Shown piece by piece: positions 1-8,619 of a stretch of DNA of 64,000 nucleotides. Both the position numbers and the translations under genes were made by a program. How positions within the stretch are numbered: position 1 is the first letter of the stretch; each line of letters begins with the position of its first letter. Source of the DNA: Saccharothrix violaceirubra (GTDB lineage: Bacteria; Actinomycetota; Actinomycetes; Mycobacteriales; Pseudonocardiaceae); assembly GCF_014203755.1 (NCBI RefSeq), contig NZ_JACHJS010000001.1, positions 2,604,001-2,668,000 on the forward strand, in the 5' to 3' direction. The notes under the pieces were generated by a model. It saw nothing but the letters and a program-made list of their open reading frames with translations, did not search any database and was not told where the DNA came from.

Positions 1-51
1 CAGACCACGGGATGACGCCCGCCTACCCGGCTCGATCCGAAGATCCACCCC

Positions 52-1416
52 GTGTGGAAAACCCTCGTCGTCACCACGGCGCTCACCCTCACCCTGACCC
101 CCGCCGCCCAGGCCGGGACCGGACTGTCCTGGCGGGCCTGCGGCGACCGCGGTGCCGAGTGCGCCGACGTCTCCGTGCCCCTGGACTGGTCGAAGCCCGG
201 CGGCGACCGGGTCACCGTCGCGATCTCCCGGATCAAGGCGACCGACCCGGCGCGGCGCCTCGGCGTCCTGTTCTTCAACCCCGGCGGTCCGGGCGGTCCG
301 GCCGTCCCGATCGTCCGCGACCTGGCCGAGGAGGTCTTCCCGGCCCGGCTGCGGGAACGCTTCGACATCATCGGCATCGACCCGCGCGGCGTCGGCGACA
401 GTCGGCCCGCCATCACCTGCGACCGCGACGCCCAGGACCCGGCCGTCGACCAGTTCCCGACCACCCAGGCCGGTTACCAGGCGCTCGTCGCGCACAACCG
501 GGCCGTCGCCGACGGCTGCCGGCGCCTGACCGGACCCCTGATCGACCACGTCGACACCATCAGTGCCGCCCGTGACCTCGACGTCGTCCGCGCCGGGCTG
601 GGCGAGCGGAAGATCTCCTGGCTGGGCGTTTCCTACGGCACGCTGCTCGGCGCCACCTACGCGGGCCTCTTCCCGAACCGGGTCCGGGCCGCCGTCCTCG
701 ACGGCGCCGTGGACCACACGATCGGCAGCCGCCGGCTCGCGGTCGACGAGGCCCGGACCGTCGAGCAGGTGTTCGCGAAGTTCGCGAAGTGGTGCCGCGA
801 GAACTGCGGGCGGGACGACGTCGCCGCCGACTACCGGGCCCTGCTCGCCCGCGCCGCCGAACACCCGGTGCCCGCCACCGGCCACCCGGAGGGCGTGAAC
901 GCGCAGCGCATCGGCTACGTGACCTACTCCCTGCTGTCCTCGCCCAAGGCGTGGCCGGTGCTGGCCGAGGCCATCGCCGCGGCGACCGCGCCGACGCCCG
1001 ACGCGCAGGCGTTCGCCGAGACCGGGGACGCCAGTGCCTACCGCGTGATCGCCTGCCACGACTTCCCCAGCGACGTCCGGGACCACGCCGGGCTGCGTGA
1101 CCGCGTCCAGGAGATCCGCCGGATCGCCCCGACGACCCGCGGCCACGTGGAAGGTTGGGACGTCCAGGCGGGCTGCACGGGCTGGCCGATCCGGTCCGCC
1201 AACCCGTGGGCCGCGACCCCCGTGCGCGGCGTGCGCAACGTCCTGGTCGTCAGCGGCGCCTTCGACCCGGCCACGCCCCACGTCTGGGGCATCGGGCTGG
1301 CCTGCCAGATCGAAGGGGCCCGGATGCTGCACTGGTCCGGGGTCGGCCACACCGCCTACTTCAACGACGACCAGACCCGTGACCGTGAGGTGGAATACCT
1401 CCTCGACGCCGTGTGA
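52..1416 (+). CDS. Secreted alpha/beta hydrolase, tripeptidyl aminopeptidase (TAP) type
   Basis: The protein (454 aa) is a peptidase family S33 / TAP-like alpha/beta hydrolase, expected to remove short N-terminal peptides or hydrolyse related substrates outside the cell. A GTG start at 52 gives a signal peptide (hydrophobic residues 4-17, likely cleavage after AQA near residue 21). The oxyanion region FFNPGGPGG is followed by the nucleophile elbow GVSYGT with Ser194; the rest of the triad fits Asp405 (SGAFDPATPH) and His433 (GVGHTAYF). The length and the C-terminal TAP-C region are usual for the family. It is monocistronic as far as visible; the left edge of the window is only 51 bases away, so its promoter is not fully seen. 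Substrate specificity cannot be read from sequence. Confidence 0.88.
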   Translation: MWKTLVVTTALTLTLTPAAQAGTGLSWRACGDRGAECADVSVPLDWSKPGGDRVTVAISRIKATDPARRLGVLFFNPGGPGGPAVPIVRDLAEEVFPARLRERFDIIGIDPRGVGDSRPAITCDRDAQDPAVDQFPTTQAGYQALVAHNRAVADGCRRLTGPLIDHVDTISAARDLDVVRAGLGERKISWLGVSYGTLLGATYAGLFPNRVRAAVLDGAVDHTIGSRRLAVDEARTVEQVFAKFAKWCRENCGRDDVAADYRALLARAAEHPVPATGHPEGVNAQRIGYVTYSLLSSPKAWPVLAEAIAAATAPTPDAQAFAETGDASAYRVIACHDFPSDVRDHAGLRDRVQEIRRIAPTTRGHVEGWDVQAGCTGWPIRSANPWAATPVRGVRNVLVVSGAFDPATPHVWGIGLACQIEGARMLHWSGVGHTAYFNDDQTRDREVEYLLDAV

Positions 1417-1554
1417 CCCACGTCATCGGAACTGATCCAGCCCACACGTCAGGGGTCACGTGCAGATTGCGAAGACGACCGTCCCGCCGGTTTTGTCGGA
1501 CCCCGTCGCTAACCTCCCGCCATCGACTTCGTGAACGACTCGCAGGAGGAAACC

Positions 1555-2409
1555 GTGAGCTGGCTCGACGCCGCGTCCGGTTACCAGGTGCGGCTCGGGG
1601 AGAACGGTCGCGTCCAGTGCCGCAACGGCAAGGGAAAGACACTCTCCTCGGTGCCCGCGTCCATCAAGGACGATCCCCAGGTGGTGCAGCTCAGACAACT
1701 CGCCGAGTGGCTGTCGCGCCACGACGAGGAGTGCCGGTCCGCAGTGGACGGCTGGATGGTCCGGTCGCTGCCGGTGCCCACGGCCGTGCTCATCGAGGTG
1801 TGGGCGGACGAGGCGTGGGCGTCCGCGCTGCGCGACCTCGTCGTCACCGCCGACGGCGAGACCGGCTTCCTGCGGGACGTCGACGCCGAACGCGGCCTGG
1901 GCGTGGTCACCCTCGACGGCGAGACCCTGCGGGTCAAGCCCGAGACGGTGGACATCCCGCACCCGGTGCTGCTGGCGGACCTGGAGGAGCTGCGCGAGTT
2001 CGGCGCCGAACTGGGCGTCGAGCAGAAGGTGCAGCAGCTCTTCCGGCAGACCTTCGTCAAGCCCGACAGCTTCCCGAAGGGCCGCACCTCGGTCGCCGAC
2101 TTCTCGAACGGCAAGTTCGAGCAGCTCAACCACGCGACGGGTCGCTGCCGCACGCTGGGCTACCCGGTGCGCGGCGGCGACGCGGTCTACGCCGCGTTCG
2201 AGGGCGGCCGGATCGTCGAGGCCCGGTTCTGGATCGGCTCGGACTACCCCGAGGGCGAGACCTGGACCGGCGACCTGAACTGGACGCTGGAGGACGGAAC
2301 CACCGTGCCCCTTGCCGACGTCGGACCGGTCGCGTGGTCGGAAGGCATGCGCATGGCGGCCTCGATCCACGCGGGCCGCGTCGTCGAGGAAGCGAAGGTC
2401 GAGTCGTGA
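1555..2409 (+). CDS. DUF4132-like protein, first gene of the MoxR/vWA/SWIM locus
   Basis: A 284-aa cytoplasmic protein without signal peptide or membrane segment. The C-terminal two thirds (a helical stretch LEELREFGAELG, then a beta-rich section ending GPVAWSEGMRMAA) resembles DUF4132; this assignment is from memory of the family and only moderately sure. The GTG at 1555 is preferred over the upstream in-frame GTG at 1531 because AGGAGG lies at 1543-1548, seven bases before it. The stop overlaps the GTG start of the next gene (GTGA at 2406-2409), so the two proteins are probably made together and may act as partners. A role within the downstream AAA+/vWA machinery is inferred from position only. 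Confidence 0.75.
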   Translation: MSWLDAASGYQVRLGENGRVQCRNGKGKTLSSVPASIKDDPQVVQLRQLAEWLSRHDEECRSAVDGWMVRSLPVPTAVLIEVWADEAWASALRDLVVTADGETGFLRDVDAERGLGVVTLDGETLRVKPETVDIPHPVLLADLEELREFGAELGVEQKVQQLFRQTFVKPDSFPKGRTSVADFSNGKFEQLNHATGRCRTLGYPVRGGDAVYAAFEGGRIVEARFWIGSDYPEGETWTGDLNWTLEDGTTVPLADVGPVAWSEGMRMAASIHAGRVVEEAKVES

Positions 2410-5400
2410 GCCGCAAGAAGGACCAGACCTCGGCGCTGCTCTCGGTCGGCGCGATCCTGCCCGGCACGCGGAGCAAGGGCGACGACCGCGACACGCTCAC
2501 CGCGCGCCGCTACACCCACCCCGGCCTCGGCGAGCGCGCCGTCGTCCGGCTGGTGCCCGCCACCCTCGGCCAGGCCGAGGACCTCACCTGCGAGTTCCTC
2601 GGCTTCGGCACGCCCGAGCGGACGCCGTCGGTGGGCACCGCGCGCCGCGTCGCCCTGGGCTTCCCGGCGTGGGCGCTGGTCAACGACCCGGCCAACGCCC
2701 ACCACGCGCTCAACCTCGTCAAGGAGGTCGAACGCCTGGCGCGCACCGCGAAATCACGCGCCGGTGCGGCCAAGGACGGGTTCACCCAGCTCGGCACCAT
2801 GCTGGGCCGGTCCGCGCCGCACTTCCTGCCCACGTTCTACGAGCAGGCCGGGCGCATCTTCATCGAGCACAACAACCACACCTACGCCGCGTCCATGTTC
2901 GGCAAGGCGCGCGAGGCCGAAGAGGTGCACGACCTCGACGTCGATCCGCAGCGACTGCGCGAGGTCTTCCTGGAGTTCGCCTTCGCGGGCGCGTTGACGG
3001 CCAAGGCGCTGTCCGCCCAGTCGAAGGGCCTGACCCGCCGGCACGACCCGGACGACGCGTACGAGCTGTTCTTCACGCTGTGCGTGGAGCGCACGCGCGG
3101 CGGCCTGCCCCCGTACACCGGCATGCCCGAGGACCTGCGCCGCCTGGCCAAGGTCGCCAAGCGCGACCTCAAGGCCGAGGACGAGCGCGTCCTGCGCGCC
3201 GTGCTCGACAGCTCCGCGATCAGCCGTGCGGGCGCCGGGTTCTGGAAGTCCTACCGGGACTCGCTGATCGGCCTGGCCAAGCGCGACGCGGGGATCCGTG
3301 CGCTGCTGCTGACCTTCGTGCCGAACTCGGCGTCGTTGACCGACCAGTGGCTGGAGATCCTGGAGTCCGGCGGTTCGACGGCCGTGCTCGTCGCGGACGA
3401 GGCCGTCGAGGGCGCGCCCGTGCCCGCCGAGTGGTTGTCGTCGCTGCTGAACGTCCGCATGGCGTCCTGGCACGGCACGCCCCGGTCCGAGGCACTGCTC
3501 GACCTCGTCGACCGGATGGCACCCAGGCTGGTCGCCGACGACGTGCCCGTGCGCGTCCTGCGCCGCTGGTGGCAGGGCGAACTGGACCTGCTCGACCTGT
3601 TCGCCCTGCGCGGCGTGCCGATCGCCGAGTCCAAGACGAAGGACGTCCGGCTCAACGTCGAGGCGTGGCTGGAGGACGAGCGGCCCGGCCGCCGCGACCT
3701 CGTCGCCCTCGCGGCGCACCCGGACCTGGGCCGGGCGCTGGGTACCGGGCTCGTCATCTACCTGCGCAACCACCAGGTCAACGGCATCGCCGACCCGGAG
3801 CGCCTGGCGCCCGCCGTGGACGTGCCCGGCCTGCGCACCGCGTTGCGCGACTGGATCACCGCGCACGTGGACGAGGCCGTGACCCTGGCGTTGCCGGGGC
3901 TGGACAAGCACATGGACGTGTGGCGTCCGTTGCGGCTGCCCGCCGCGTTCGCCGACGTGCCGGAGGCGGCGGACAAGCTCGCCGCGGTCGACGTCGGCGC
4001 CGCGCTGCACCACACGCTGCGCACCGGTCTGGTCGACGAACTCGGCTGGCCGGCGCTGGACGAGGCGGTCGAGAAGCTCGAAGCCGACAACCAGCCCGGC
4101 AAGGAACGCGTGACCGTGGTCGGCGAGGGCTGGCCGGCGCTGGTGGTCCGCCGGGGCGACACGCTCGTCGTCGCCGGTCCGGACGGCATCCTGGCCGAGC
4201 ACGTCGTCCGCATCCCGCCCGCGCGGCGGCACAGCTGGTCGTTCCTGCCCTACGGCCGGTGGTTCGACGGCACGCTGCTGGTGCGCTGGCGCAACCAGGA
4301 CGGCGAGGACGAGGCGTACTGGAGCGACGCCCCGGACACGATCTTCCACCCGTCCGACGAGACCAACTACTACGGCGGGCCGGACGTCTCGCCGTCGATC
4401 CTGCTGCCGGACGGCTCCCGGTTCAACGGCCGCCGCGCGGTGCGACCCGGCGACACCGGCGTCCGGCTCGGCCGGGCGGTGCGCGGCGACGGCACCTCGC
4501 TGTGGGCGCTGACCAGGATCGACTGGAAGACCCGCTGGGTCGAGGTCGACCCGGCGACCGGCGAGTCCGGCCGGCAGAGCCTGCCGCGCTTCGTCGAGGA
4601 GTTCGCGGCCGACGGCACCACCCTCGACCTGGACGCGAGCGATCTGCGGCCGGCCGTGGCCGCGACCGCCGCCTCGCCGCTCGGTCTCGCCGACGGCCTG
4701 CACGGCTGGCGCGTGCGCCAACAGGCGGACGAATCGTGGCTGGGCGAGGGCGTCGACGGTCGGCGGGCGACCGCCGGGCCGGGCAACGACGTCCCGGTGG
4801 GCGTGCTGACCCTGCCCGGCTCGGAGCTGGTCCTGACCCGGGAGAACGACACGTACTCGCTGCGGGACCGCGCGGGCGTGGTCCTGGGCACCGTGTCCCC
4901 GATGGACCTGCGGACCACCTACGCGGCCGGCACGCCGCTCGTGGCGCCGTTCCGCTGGTGGCACCTGCTCCGGCCGCGCGACGAGGCCGGGTCCGCGGCG
5001 CTGCGCGCCCTGTCCCGGGAGACCGTGGACGAGTTGCTGGAGGTCGCCGTCGCCGAGAACTCACGGGTGCGGACCGCCGAGGTCGACCCGGTGGCGGAGA
5101 AGGCTTTCCGGGACCGCGTCGCCGCCCTGCTGCCGGCCGTGACCGACGCGCGACTGCTCGCGGGCGTCGTCGAGGTGGTGCGGCGGGCGGGCAGCCTGCT
5201 GTGGGGCTACCGCGAGTTCGGCGTGACCGCCGAGCAGGCGCGTGCCGTCGACCTGTCCTCGATGTCGGTCGCGGCGCACGACGTGACCACGACCGACCTG
5301 AGCGACGCCGTGGGCTGGTTCAACACCACCATCGTGCGGGAGAGCCGCGGCACGACGCGCACCGCCGTGCCCGAACTGCTCGCCGCGCTCACCGAGGCGG

Positions 5401-7223
5401 TGGCGAACCCCGTGGCGGGCCCGTTGCCGGACTCGCTGACGGCGTACTGGTACCCGGCGGTGCCGGTCGTCGAGTCGCTGGCCCACCGGGCGGTGTCGCC
5501 GTTGGTGCCCGACCGCCACCGGGACGCGTTGCTGCTCCTGCTGCGGTCGCTGGCCGACAGCGCGCTGTTCGCCGGCACCGGCAAGTGGCGCACGGTCACC
5601 GTGGTCGTGCCCGAGAACACGCCGAGCCCCCGCAACCGCGTGACGCCGGTCGGGGACGGCTTCCTCGCACTGCTCAACGAGCAGTGGCTCGACGGCAGGT
5701 CCACCCAGTACCACGGTCTCCAGTACTCGGTCGCCGGCACGTTCGAGCTGCCCGCGAAGTGGACGGCGTCGACGGAGAGCCGGTTCGCCGAGCACGTCGA
5801 CCGCGCGTGGCTGACGAGGCTGCTCGACACGTACGAGGAGCGCGGTCCGGTGCCGTGGCACCCCGGTGCGGTCGAGGCACTGGCGGAACCGACCGGCATG
5901 ACCGGTCCGGAGGCCGCGATCGTGCTCGCCGGCATGCCGGGCGTCGAGCGGTGGGACGCGGTCTACATGACGACCGAGCACCGCCGCCTGATCGGCCTGT
6001 CGCAGGCCGAGGCCAAGGCCGGGCGCCAGCGGCTCAAGCCGTTGAGCGACGACCTGCGGCGTCACCTGCTGGCCGCCGCGGTCCCGTCCGACCCGGCCGA
6101 CCTGTGGACGTCGGGTCCGGACGTGGCCTCGCTGGCCGCGATGTGGAACGAGTTCATCGGGCAGCGGCTGCGCGTCCCGGACGAGATCGCCGTCGAGGCG
6201 TCCAAGGTGCTGCCGATGCGCGACTCGGCCGACTACCTCGTCGGCGTGCTCGACCCGGAGAACACGCACTGGCTGACGTCCGACCGCGACATGTTCCTGG
6301 GCGAACGGGGTCTGGAGAGCCGCAACAACGGGTTCGGCTCGGCGAACCTGCTGGCCGTGCCGCAGGTCCTGCTGTGGCTGGCCCACCGGCTGCCGGGCGG
6401 CTCGCCGCTGCGCGCGGCCCTGCCGAGGGCGCTGGAACTGGCCCGGCAGCGGGTCGCGGACCCGGGCTTCGCCCTGGAGCTGGGCCGCTGGGAGCACTGG
6501 GATTCGCTGCGCGGCGCGCTCGACGCCGAGCCGCCGGCGGACGGCACGCAGACCGCGGTGCGCGACTGGCTGATCGTCGAGCGGCGGGTCGACAACTACT
6601 GCACGGTGGTCGTGCGACCGGGCCTGGTCGGTCCGGGCGACCGGGAGCTGCTGGTGGCGGTCATGTCCGTGACGTCCTCCACCCGGTTGCTCGGGGCACT
6701 CGACCTGGTCGCCGCGCCCGGCACGGAGAGCGCCTGCGCCGCGTCGCTGCCCGAGGGCGCGGACCCGGAGTCCTACTTCCAGGACCCGACCGTGTCCGCG
6801 CCGCACCTGGTCGGCGAGGTCGCGGCGAAGACGGGCCTGTCCGAGGACGCGGCGGTGCTGTACCTGCAACTGCTGGCGATGCCCGACCCCACCGACGCCA
6901 ACGTGGCGCGGTGGACCGGGTGGAAGCCGGCCCGCCTGCGCGCGGCGCGGGAAGCGCTCGCCGCGACCGACCTGGTGCTGACGGCGAAGCGGGCGCGGGC
7001 GGGGCGCACCCTGTTCCTGCCCGGCGGCTGGGAGGCGTTGAGCACCCCGCACCTGCCGCTGGAGTCGTGGAAGTTGCCGTTCTACTCGTTGGCCCAGGAC
7101 CGCCACTGGACGGTGATCACCCCGCGCGAGCCGGCGGGGGAGCTGTTCGCCCGCGCCTGGCAGCGCGTGGTGGACGGCGACGCCCCCGCGTACGAGGAAC
7201 TGCGGACGGGCCGTCGTCGATGA
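2406..7223 (+). CDS. Giant 1605-aa protein of unknown function, MoxR/vWA locus
   Basis: I do not recognise this 1605-aa protein. It has no signal peptide, no clear membrane segment and no Walker motif. The first half is mostly helical and repeat-like with many Leu/Ala/Arg helices. Around residues 560-800 there is a beta-rich, Trp/Tyr/Gly-rich region with short repeats resembling beta-propeller blades. The C-terminal third is helical and ends with a compact, Trp-rich segment (LAQDRHWTVITPREP) followed by a basic tail. The GTG start at 2406 overlaps the previous stop. Its size and association with MoxR, DUF5682-vWA and SWIM genes make it a candidate scaffold or client-recognition subunit, comparable to the large vWA-MoxR-associated proteins of ternary systems. 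That is inference from context. Confidence 0.75.
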   Translation: MSRKKDQTSALLSVGAILPGTRSKGDDRDTLTARRYTHPGLGERAVVRLVPATLGQAEDLTCEFLGFGTPERTPSVGTARRVALGFPAWALVNDPANAHHALNLVKEVERLARTAKSRAGAAKDGFTQLGTMLGRSAPHFLPTFYEQAGRIFIEHNNHTYAASMFGKAREAEEVHDLDVDPQRLREVFLEFAFAGALTAKALSAQSKGLTRRHDPDDAYELFFTLCVERTRGGLPPYTGMPEDLRRLAKVAKRDLKAEDERVLRAVLDSSAISRAGAGFWKSYRDSLIGLAKRDAGIRALLLTFVPNSASLTDQWLEILESGGSTAVLVADEAVEGAPVPAEWLSSLLNVRMASWHGTPRSEALLDLVDRMAPRLVADDVPVRVLRRWWQGELDLLDLFALRGVPIAESKTKDVRLNVEAWLEDERPGRRDLVALAAHPDLGRALGTGLVIYLRNHQVNGIADPERLAPAVDVPGLRTALRDWITAHVDEAVTLALPGLDKHMDVWRPLRLPAAFADVPEAADKLAAVDVGAALHHTLRTGLVDELGWPALDEAVEKLEADNQPGKERVTVVGEGWPALVVRRGDTLVVAGPDGILAEHVVRIPPARRHSWSFLPYGRWFDGTLLVRWRNQDGEDEAYWSDAPDTIFHPSDETNYYGGPDVSPSILLPDGSRFNGRRAVRPGDTGVRLGRAVRGDGTSLWALTRIDWKTRWVEVDPATGESGRQSLPRFVEEFAADGTTLDLDASDLRPAVAATAASPLGLADGLHGWRVRQQADESWLGEGVDGRRATAGPGNDVPVGVLTLPGSELVLTRENDTYSLRDRAGVVLGTVSPMDLRTTYAAGTPLVAPFRWWHLLRPRDEAGSAALRALSRETVDELLEVAVAENSRVRTAEVDPVAEKAFRDRVAALLPAVTDARLLAGVVEVVRRAGSLLWGYREFGVTAEQARAVDLSSMSVAAHDVTTTDLSDAVGWFNTTIVRESRGTTRTAVPELLAALTEAVANPVAGPLPDSLTAYWYPAVPVVESLAHRAVSPLVPDRHRDALLLLLRSLADSALFAGTGKWRTVTVVVPENTPSPRNRVTPVGDGFLALLNEQWLDGRSTQYHGLQYSVAGTFELPAKWTASTESRFAEHVDRAWLTRLLDTYEERGPVPWHPGAVEALAEPTGMTGPEAAIVLAGMPGVERWDAVYMTTEHRRLIGLSQAEAKAGRQRLKPLSDDLRRHLLAAAVPSDPADLWTSGPDVASLAAMWNEFIGQRLRVPDEIAVEASKVLPMRDSADYLVGVLDPENTHWLTSDRDMFLGERGLESRNNGFGSANLLAVPQVLLWLAHRLPGGSPLRAALPRALELARQRVADPGFALELGRWEHWDSLRGALDAEPPADGTQTAVRDWLIVERRVDNYCTVVVRPGLVGPGDRELLVAVMSVTSSTRLLGALDLVAAPGTESACAASLPEGADPESYFQDPTVSAPHLVGEVAAKTGLSEDAAVLYLQLLAMPDPTDANVARWTGWKPARLRAAREALAATDLVLTAKRARAGRTLFLPGGWEALSTPHLPLESWKLPFYSLAQDRHWTVITPREPAGELFARAWQRVVDGDAPAYEELRTGRRR

Positions 7224-7235
7224 CCCGTCGTACCA

Positions 7236-7268
7236 CCCGCCCCGGCCGCACCACGCGGCCGGGGCGGG
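7236..7268 (+). terminator. Strong hairpin after the giant protein gene
   Basis: A perfect 14-bp G+C stem (7236-7249 with 7255-7268) closes a 5-base loop, 12 bases after the stop codon. There is no T tract, which is normal for actinomycete terminators. It separates the first two genes from moxR and implies either two transcription units or attenuation inside one. Confidence 0.7.
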
Positions 7269-7283
7269 CGCCCCGCGCCAGTG

Positions 7284-7294
7284 TCCACAGTGGA
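7284..7294. repeat. TCCACAGTGGA palindrome, copy 1
   Basis: Perfect 11-bp palindrome around a central base in the spacer upstream of the MoxR gene. The same motif recurs at 10934, 21235 and 47101. Function unknown. Confidence 0.5.
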
Positions 7295-7464
7295 ATGATC
7301 GGGTCGATACGCGCCGGTTCGCGCGTCCCGTCGCGGACGACCTCCGGCCGGAGCCGCACGGGGATTCCCGACCGCCGCGGGCGGGCCGCCGGGCCGACGT
7401 GCCCGAGCACGACTGCCGACCACGACACCCCTACGACGCTCTGCCCCGAAACCGGAGGACGACG

Positions 7465-8619
7465 GTGACCGTCACCGCACCCAGGCAGGTTGATCCCGCC
7501 GAGGACGCCCACAGCGAGGAGCTGGCCTTCCTCGCGGCCTACGACGACGGGCCGCGCCCGCCCGGCTGGCGGCTCACGCCCCGCGCGGTCGTGACCTTCG
7601 TCGTCGGCAGCGGCGGCGACACGCTCGCCCTGCCCAAGGGCCGCAAGGCCGCCGGCGCCCCGGCCCGCCTGGAGATCAAGGCCAAGTTCGTCGGCGAACG
7701 CGCCCTGGTCGAGCGGGCCGTCGTCACGCTCGCGGGCGAGCGCGGCCTGCTGCTGGTCGGCGAGCCCGGCACGGCCAAGTCGATGCTCTCCGAACTGCTC
7801 GCCGCCGCCGTGTCCGGCAGCAGCCAGCTCGTCGTGCAGGGCACCGCGGGCACGACCGAGGACCAGCTCCGCTACGGCTGGAACTACGCGCTGCTGCTGG
7901 CCGAAGGCCCGAGCCCGCGCGCGCTGGTGCCCTCGCCCGTGCTGACCGCGATGCGCGGCGGCGGCGTGGTGCGCGTCGAGGAGGTCACCCGCTGCCTGCC
8001 CGAGGTGCAGGACGCGCTGGTGTCGATCCTGTCCGACCGGCGCATCGCCGTCCCCGAGCTGTCCGGCACGGCCGACTCGACGGTGCACGCCGCCCCCGGC
8101 TTCACCGTGATCGCCACGGCCAACCTGCGCGACCGGGGCGTGTCGGAGATGTCGGCCGCGCTCAAGCGCCGTTTCAACTTCGAGGCCGTCGGCCCGATCG
8201 GCGACCTCGCGGCCGAGACCGAGCTGGTCCGCCGCCAGGCCACGGCCGCGCTCGCCCGCGTCGAAGCCGAGTTCTCCGTGGACGCGGTGGTGCTCGAAGC
8301 CCTGGTCACCGCGTTCCGCGACCTGCGCTCGGGCGTCTCGCAGGAGGGCTGGTCGGTCGAGCGGCCGTCGACGGTGATGAGCACCGCCGAGGCCGTGGCC
8401 GTGGCGACCTCACTGGGTCTGTCCGACGCGTACTTCCCGGGCGACCGCGACACGCTCTCGCTGCTGCCCGGCCACCTGCTCGGCGTCGTGCGCAAGGACG
8501 ACCCGGCGGACGCGGCGCGGCTGCTCGGGTACTGGGACGGTCCGGTGCGGCGCCGGGCCGAGTCGGGTGCCCGCACGTGGCGACGGCTGTGGGAACTCCG
8601 TGACGTCCTCGACGCCTGA
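7465..8619 (+). CDS. MoxR-family AAA+ ATPase
   Basis: A 384-aa AAA+ ATPase of the MoxR group, expected to act as an ATP-driven chaperone or remodelling enzyme with the vWA protein encoded next. Walker A is GEPGTAKS at residues 99-106. The Walker B region reads VVRVEEVTR with Glu172-Glu173 where DE is usual. Sensor-1 Asn220 lies in IATANLRD and the arginine-finger region is LKRRF (Arg235/236). The GTG start at 7465 is chosen because GGAGGA stands at 7454-7459; the upstream in-frame start at 7399 would add a Pro/Arg-rich tail with no RBS. The 3' end overlaps the next gene by 20 bases. Pairing of MoxR with a vWA protein is the rule for this ATPase family. Confidence 0.88.
   Translation: MTVTAPRQVDPAEDAHSEELAFLAAYDDGPRPPGWRLTPRAVVTFVVGSGGDTLALPKGRKAAGAPARLEIKAKFVGERALVERAVVTLAGERGLLLVGEPGTAKSMLSELLAAAVSGSSQLVVQGTAGTTEDQLRYGWNYALLLAEGPSPRALVPSPVLTAMRGGGVVRVEEVTRCLPEVQDALVSILSDRRIAVPELSGTADSTVHAAPGFTVIATANLRDRGVSEMSAALKRRFNFEAVGPIGDLAAETELVRRQATAALARVEAEFSVDAVVLEALVTAFRDLRSGVSQEGWSVERPSTVMSTAEAVAVATSLGLSDAYFPGDRDTLSLLPGHLLGVVRKDDPADAARLLGYWDGPVRRRAESGARTWRRLWELRDVLDA

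Noticed and set aside
1413-2405. Upstream open extension of the giant-protein frame (nearly 1000 bases)
   Set aside because: It overlaps the well-coding DUF4132-like gene in another frame, is Arg/Gly/Pro-rich and lacks an RBS; the GTG at 2406 is the coupled start.
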